Notes under the pieces: generated by a model | The model's input: the letters and a program-made list of their open reading frames with translations, nothing else | Told to the model about the DNA's origin: nothing | Databases searched by the model: none | Program-made: the position numbers and the translations under genes | NCBI GenBank assembly: GCA_021155195.1 | Contig: JAJNPV010000042.1 | Span: 992,001 to 1,056,000, forward strand | Reading direction: 5' to 3' | Length of the DNA: 64,000 nt | Source of the DNA: Ohtaekwangia sp. | GTDB lineage: Bacteria > Bacteroidota > Bacteroidia > Cytophagales > Cyclobacteriaceae | Shown here: one piece after another, positions 60,347 through 64,000 of the stretch | Layout: each line of letters begins with the position of its first letter | How positions within the stretch are numbered: position 1 is the first letter of the stretch

Positions 60347-61234
60347 ATGCACTCTATTGAAGGCAAATTATTTTCACCATTTCAAAAAGAAGTGAGCAGA
60401 TATGTTCATAATAATGGGAGGGGCTTTTTTAAAAATGAGCGTGTTTGGAGAAAAAATGATGCAACGGTTAATCGAATTAGAGCAAGTGAAGGGTATGAAG
60501 TAAGATCGTTTAGGGAGTTGATGAATGAGGTTGCACTTGTGACCTTAAACAACAAACAGTACGAGATGTATTATCGAGGTCAAAATAAAGACTATAAAAA
60601 CAATCAGGCAAAGTATTACAGGGACAGAATTCCAAAGAGTATTATTTTTCCATCTATCTGCAGGGCTGGAAAAGATTCAATAGGTAGCCTTAAGTATTCA
60701 ATAAAGAAGAAAGAAGTTCAAAAAAGATATGATGACCTGTCAACTTTCGTAGCAATGATAAAAAATAGTAAAAGTCATTTTGATGAATATTACTATTCTT
60801 TAATTCAACACTATGAGGTATTGCCAACACCATTGATTGATATTACCCAATCACTTAGAGTGGCCGCGACATTTGCTTTAAGAAATTCGACCATCGGTTA
60901 TGTTTATGTTTTTGGTCTTCCGTATCCGAATCAAAGTATTTCTTATTTTATTGATCTTGAAATTGTTTTAATCAAGCTGCAGAATGTTATTGATCCGGAT
61001 GCCCTACGTCCTCGTTTCCAAGAGGGTTACTTAGTTGGAAAGTATCCTTTCTTACCAACTAAAACTAATGGTGATGATTTGGCAAATAGAATGGTTGCTA
61101 AATTCCGCGTAGTTAATAAGAATGGTAAATTCTGGGATAAGCATTTTCAACCACTGCCGGAGGATGTTCTTTATCCAAAAAATGATAAAGTTCAGAAAGA
61201 GCTTTTAAGACTAGGTAAAGAATTTAGGTCATAA
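60347..61234 (+). CDS. FRG domain-containing protein
   Basis: 295 residues. The FRG domain is visible as YYRGQN (75-80), a middle helix and QHYEVLPTPLIDITQSLRVAATFALRN (154-180). These domains are common in bacterial conflict and phage-defence islands; the name comes from the FRG motif, and their activity is thought to be enzymatic but is not settled. It stands after the R-M operon with a 20-base gap and probably belongs to the same defence island. Confidence 0.85.
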   Translation: MHSIEGKLFSPFQKEVSRYVHNNGRGFFKNERVWRKNDATVNRIRASEGYEVRSFRELMNEVALVTLNNKQYEMYYRGQNKDYKNNQAKYYRDRIPKSIIFPSICRAGKDSIGSLKYSIKKKEVQKRYDDLSTFVAMIKNSKSHFDEYYYSLIQHYEVLPTPLIDITQSLRVAATFALRNSTIGYVYVFGLPYPNQSISYFIDLEIVLIKLQNVIDPDALRPRFQEGYLVGKYPFLPTKTNGDDLANRMVAKFRVVNKNGKFWDKHFQPLPEDVLYPKNDKVQKELLRLGKEFRS

Positions 61235-61300
61235 TCAAATGTCATCCATCGTTAGTTCAATGTTTATTACAAAGACTACTTTGAAGAAGATTAGAATTAT

Positions 61301-61753
61301 ATGAACTCACAGGAAGAACTAAAGCTACAAGAAGACACATGGAATTATTTGAGGGATAACTATCCTGATTTTAAGGAGACCCAACGCAGCAATCCAACTA
61401 AGTCTAGACCCTATTTTCGTGGCGGTGCCAATTATATTAGTGTTGGTTTAGCACCCTTTGATAGAATTAATGGAAAAAATTGGGTAATTACTCTTCACAA
61501 AAACTGGAAAGATAAAACTATAGGGGTTCAGATTGCTCTCAATGATTGCAATAAGGTTACTGATGAACTACTAATGACGTTAATTAATAAGATGAGAGAA
61601 AATGGTTATAGATTTATTTTCAAATCATCGGGTAAATACACCTATCTAAGACATTATTTACAGGAGGGAACATGGTTTAGTGCAATTGATAAAGTGCTTA
61701 CTGGTATTTATCCTAAATATATTAAGCCATTCAACGAGTCCATTAAGAGCTAG
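61301..61753 (+). CDS. Hypothetical protein of the defence island
   Basis: 150 residues, alpha/beta. It shows resemblance to DUF4268-like endonuclease-associated proteins: EELKLQEDTWNYLRDNYPDFKETQRS, SVGLAPFDRINGKNWVITLHKNWKDKTIGVQIAL. There is no catalytic motif I can name. It lies 66 bases after the FRG gene and 20 before the PD-(D/E)XK-like gene. Confidence 0.55.
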   Translation: MNSQEELKLQEDTWNYLRDNYPDFKETQRSNPTKSRPYFRGGANYISVGLAPFDRINGKNWVITLHKNWKDKTIGVQIALNDCNKVTDELLMTLINKMRENGYRFIFKSSGKYTYLRHYLQEGTWFSAIDKVLTGIYPKYIKPFNESIKS

Positions 61754-61773
61754 ATATAGTTAAAGAATTATTT

Positions 61774-62736
61774 ATGAATACTCAGTTCGAACTGATCTTC
61801 CATAAACTAGCTACAAGGCTAAGAAATGAAAATAATCTTTCAGACTTAACCTGGGCTTTTTGCGAAATAGAGCCTGAGTTTAAATTTCTTTTTTTGAAGT
61901 TCTTCTTTCGAGAAATAAAAAAAGAAGATGAGATAAATCTTCTACGTGAGTATTCACAAAATAAATGTCGTCCTGATTTTTATTTCAAAATTGGTAGTTT
62001 AGAATATATAATTGAGGTCAAAAATTATGATCGTAATGATCACTTTATGCAATATGGCACTGAGTTTAGGAGCGCAAAATTTGGATGGATTGCCAACTAT
62101 AAAGGTGTATCTGAAGGAGTTGAATGTAGGACATGGTCTAGTTTCTATAAAGTAATAGAAACCCAGATACGTGAAGAAGATATTGAAGATGGTGTTAAAA
62201 TAATTTATAAATCCTATCTAGCATATTTAAAATCCGTTTGTTCGATTGTAAACCATAAAAGTATGAAGCTTACCAATCTGTCGTCTTTGTTTACTTTTAA
62301 TCAAATACTTCCTAAAGTAATTGAGATTCCTATTGAGTCTTTAAAATGTTCTTTATACTATAACGCACGATCTTTTTATAACGATAGGAGCGGATATCAC
62401 ATCAAATTGCAAAGGAGTGATACAAGCTCAGACTCAGTCTATCTATGGTTTGGTATCTTTTATAGTGAGAATGATTTGGGAATTGGGATTGCAGTGCAAA
62501 AAAATAACTGCCACCCAATTTATGACCATATTAATTTGAACTTGATTGAAGGAGTATATTTTGACAAAACCAAATATGATAGAGATGAGGATTGGGGTGA
62601 ACTTTATTGGTTTATCATGAAGAAGGAATATTTTGAAAGGTTAAATGATATCGCTGATATTGACAAACAAACAGAATTAATAAGGGATTTTTTTATTGAT
62701 GTGATTGACTCAATTCGTGAGTATCTACCTAAATAA
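61774..62736 (+). CDS. PD-(D/E)XK-superfamily-like protein
   Basis: 320 residues. The N terminus has CRPDFYFKIGSLEYIIEVKNYDRND, that is Asp68, Glu81 and Lys83, the D...ExK pattern of restriction-endonuclease-like folds. The remaining 230 residues (KGVSEGVECRTWSSFYKVIE, GYHIKLQRSDTSSDSVYLWFGIFYSENDLGIGIAVQKNN) show no named family. It is full length with no frameshift. Located in the island after the type I system, it may be a stand-alone nuclease of a second defence module. Catalysis is inferred. Confidence 0.7.
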   Translation: MNTQFELIFHKLATRLRNENNLSDLTWAFCEIEPEFKFLFLKFFFREIKKEDEINLLREYSQNKCRPDFYFKIGSLEYIIEVKNYDRNDHFMQYGTEFRSAKFGWIANYKGVSEGVECRTWSSFYKVIETQIREEDIEDGVKIIYKSYLAYLKSVCSIVNHKSMKLTNLSSLFTFNQILPKVIEIPIESLKCSLYYNARSFYNDRSGYHIKLQRSDTSSDSVYLWFGIFYSENDLGIGIAVQKNNCHPIYDHINLNLIEGVYFDKTKYDRDEDWGELYWFIMKKEYFERLNDIADIDKQTELIRDFFIDVIDSIREYLPK

Positions 62737-62750
62737 AAAGGAGGACTTTT

Positions 62751-63539
62751 ATGAAGAAGCTCAGTATTTGGATTATGGAACATATACAAAAGGAGAATTG
62801 GTTTTCTCACTTCGTTATGTTTCTAACAACAGTAATTGGAATTCTAATTGCGCTTGAATTAGATCAATTTCGAGAGAGAAAAAGTGATGCAGCAAAAGCA
62901 GAACTTTATCGCATTAGATTAAACAATGAACTTAAAATGAATAAGGCTCAAGTTATTAGTAATAAATTAGCTGTACTTCGTGCTTATACAGTGATTGAAA
63001 TATCAAGATCTTATTCAGCAACAGATCATGGTGATTATTTTGTTCCAAAACAATTAATTGATTCATTATTAACCTTAGATATGGGTTTTAAAGATTTAAT
63101 TATAATCAAAGCTATTGACAAGGATATGCTTTTTGTTGAGTTTGAATTCTCGGTTACTGATAATACACTTAATTTTGATTCATGGGAGGCAACGAAAGCT
63201 TCAAACGTTTTACAAAGCCTAATGCCATTAGAAGTATTTCATTACTCGAGTGCTTATAAAGCTCTTAATTCAAATTTAGCTGGAACACCCAAGGAGTTTC
63301 TTAAAATGGTGGAAGTCATGATGATTGACAATGAACTCTCTGATGAAGAACGAATTGAGCTCCTTCGCTCGTTGCGCAGACTAATTATGGACTTTTATCA
63401 AAAGGAACAAGCTGTATCGCAATGTCTAAGGGAAATTAAATCGATTGGCGAGAATGGAAATATTATAGAGGAATTAATTGAACCTAATGACTCTACTCTT
63501 TTATCAAATAAAGTTAAGTCTTTCCTTGTTGATTTTTAA
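62751..63539 (+). CDS. Membrane-anchored protein, DUF6090-like
   Basis: 262 residues. One membrane segment near residues 18-42 (FSHFVMFLTTVIGILIALELDQF) follows a short N-terminal amphipathic start (SIWIMEHIQKENW). The cytoplasmic part is highly charged and helical, with RERKSDAAKAELYRIRLNNELKMN. It matches the DUF6090-type membrane proteins common in Bacteroidota, function unknown. The start is 14 bases after the PD-(D/E)XK-like gene, with a ribosome-site-like AAAAGGAGG just upstream, so it is co-expressed with it. A two-component nuclease/membrane effector pairing is possible. Confidence 0.65.
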   Translation: MKKLSIWIMEHIQKENWFSHFVMFLTTVIGILIALELDQFRERKSDAAKAELYRIRLNNELKMNKAQVISNKLAVLRAYTVIEISRSYSATDHGDYFVPKQLIDSLLTLDMGFKDLIIIKAIDKDMLFVEFEFSVTDNTLNFDSWEATKASNVLQSLMPLEVFHYSSAYKALNSNLAGTPKEFLKMVEVMMIDNELSDEERIELLRSLRRLIMDFYQKEQAVSQCLREIKSIGENGNIIEELIEPNDSTLLSNKVKSFLVDF

Positions 63540-63556
63540 CAATCCAGCCTGATCCT

Positions 63557-64000
63557 ATGATTTCACTTAAATTAATTAAGTCACCTTCTATTTATTGGAA
63601 TTCATTCAAGCTACTATATGATGACTTGGAAGATAGCTTTCGATTTGTGAATCCTACTGAAGCTCATTTAACCGTTTATTCACTTAGATTTTATGAATTA
63701 TTAATTCGCGCCTCTACAGAGTTTGAAAGTATTTGTAAGGATAAAATTGAAGAATATACATTATCTACTAAAAAGAGGGAAGACTTAAACATAAAGGATT
63801 ACCATTTGCTTAATGCTCACCAGGAAAATAAACCGAGCAGGATTAGTATTGGATATATATTTTCAGAACCTCTTTTTGTAAAGCCTCTTGAGAATTGGTC
63901 AACTTCGCATTCATTAGATTGGTATCAAGATTATAATTCCGTTAAACATAATCGTGTTAAAGACTTTCATTTAGCTAGTCTTCAAAATGTGCTAAAAAGC
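63557..64000 (+). CDS. Hypothetical protein, possible HEPN-like, truncated by window edge
   Basis: The ATG at 63557 opens a frame that runs off the right edge without a stop (148 codons seen, MISLKLIKSPSIYWNSFKLLYDDL at the start). It is helical. The stretch WYQDYNSVKHNRVKDFHLASLQN near the right end follows the YNxVKHxR pattern of HEPN-type helical ribonucleases. HEPN proteins are common in defence islands, and several are toxic RNases. This is tentative because the C terminus is not visible. Confidence 0.5.
   Translation, partial: MISLKLIKSPSIYWNSFKLLYDDLEDSFRFVNPTEAHLTVYSLRFYELLIRASTEFESICKDKIEEYTLSTKKREDLNIKDYHLLNAHQENKPSRISIGYIFSEPLFVKPLENWSTSHSLDWYQDYNSVKHNRVKDFHLASLQNVLKS

Overview
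The window comes from a Bacteroidota genome, most likely an environmental member of the order Cytophagales. The signs are promoters of the TTTG / TAnnTTTG type, CHU-type immunoglobulin-like and YD-repeat surface proteins, a bacillithiol deacetylase, a short four-region primary sigma factor and few Shine-Dalgarno sites. The genus is not resolved from sequence alone.

Region 1 (1-15.4 kb) is a surface and secretion locus. It holds a 2075-residue YD-repeat (RHS-like) protein that ends, after its core, in a JAB-like metallopeptidase-type tip, followed at once by a small lipoprotein that is the natural immunity candidate. Two cassettes with duplicated 5' ends, a second YD-repeat protein without a core or tip, and beta-barrel or lipoprotein genes follow.

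Region 2 (15.4-32.5 kb) is core genome. It carries an upper-glycolysis operon (pgi-pfkA-ROK glucokinase), lptF/G, rpsO-pnp, the primary sigma factor, trxB, bshB1, pdxH, a YqgE/AlgH gene and a DUF349 gene. Small mobile DNA is scattered through it: a REP-associated tyrosine transposase flanked by matching hairpins and direct repeats, a GIY-YIG ORF lodged between tRNA-Met fragments, and 14-16 bp palindromes sitting inside decayed tRNA copies. The same palindrome type occurs next to tRNA-Thr at 32.5 kb.

Region 3 (33-47.6 kb) starts with a compact SWIM / DUF5691 / MoxR ATPase / DUF5682 / VWA operon. It continues with an RNA-repair locus: a divergent WYL regulator fused to a phytanoyl-CoA-dioxygenase-like domain, a long untranslated RNA region with tRNA-like modules, a slipin (SPFH) gene, a third tRNA-like RNA of about 200 nt whose anticodon arm is replaced by a large insert, and rtcB. 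The tRNA-like modules are a class II tRNA-Tyr look-alike, a module whose 3' half precedes its 5' half (circularly permuted order) and the 200-nt form. This is the most unusual part of the window. A four-gene operon ending in an SRAP (YedK/HMCES) gene follows; its promoter carries a perfect inverted repeat between the -33 and -7 boxes.

Region 4 (47.7-64 kb) is an AT-rich accessory island: a serine recombinase, a 101-bp duplicated segment, an excisionase-like HTH operon and a type I restriction-modification operon (hsdM-hsdS-SIR2-hsdR). The SIR2-domain gene lies between hsdS and hsdR. Further genes continue the same strand: a two-part protein of unknown role, an FRG-domain protein, a PD-(D/E)XK-like protein, a membrane protein and a truncated last gene. 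Together they look like a defence island.
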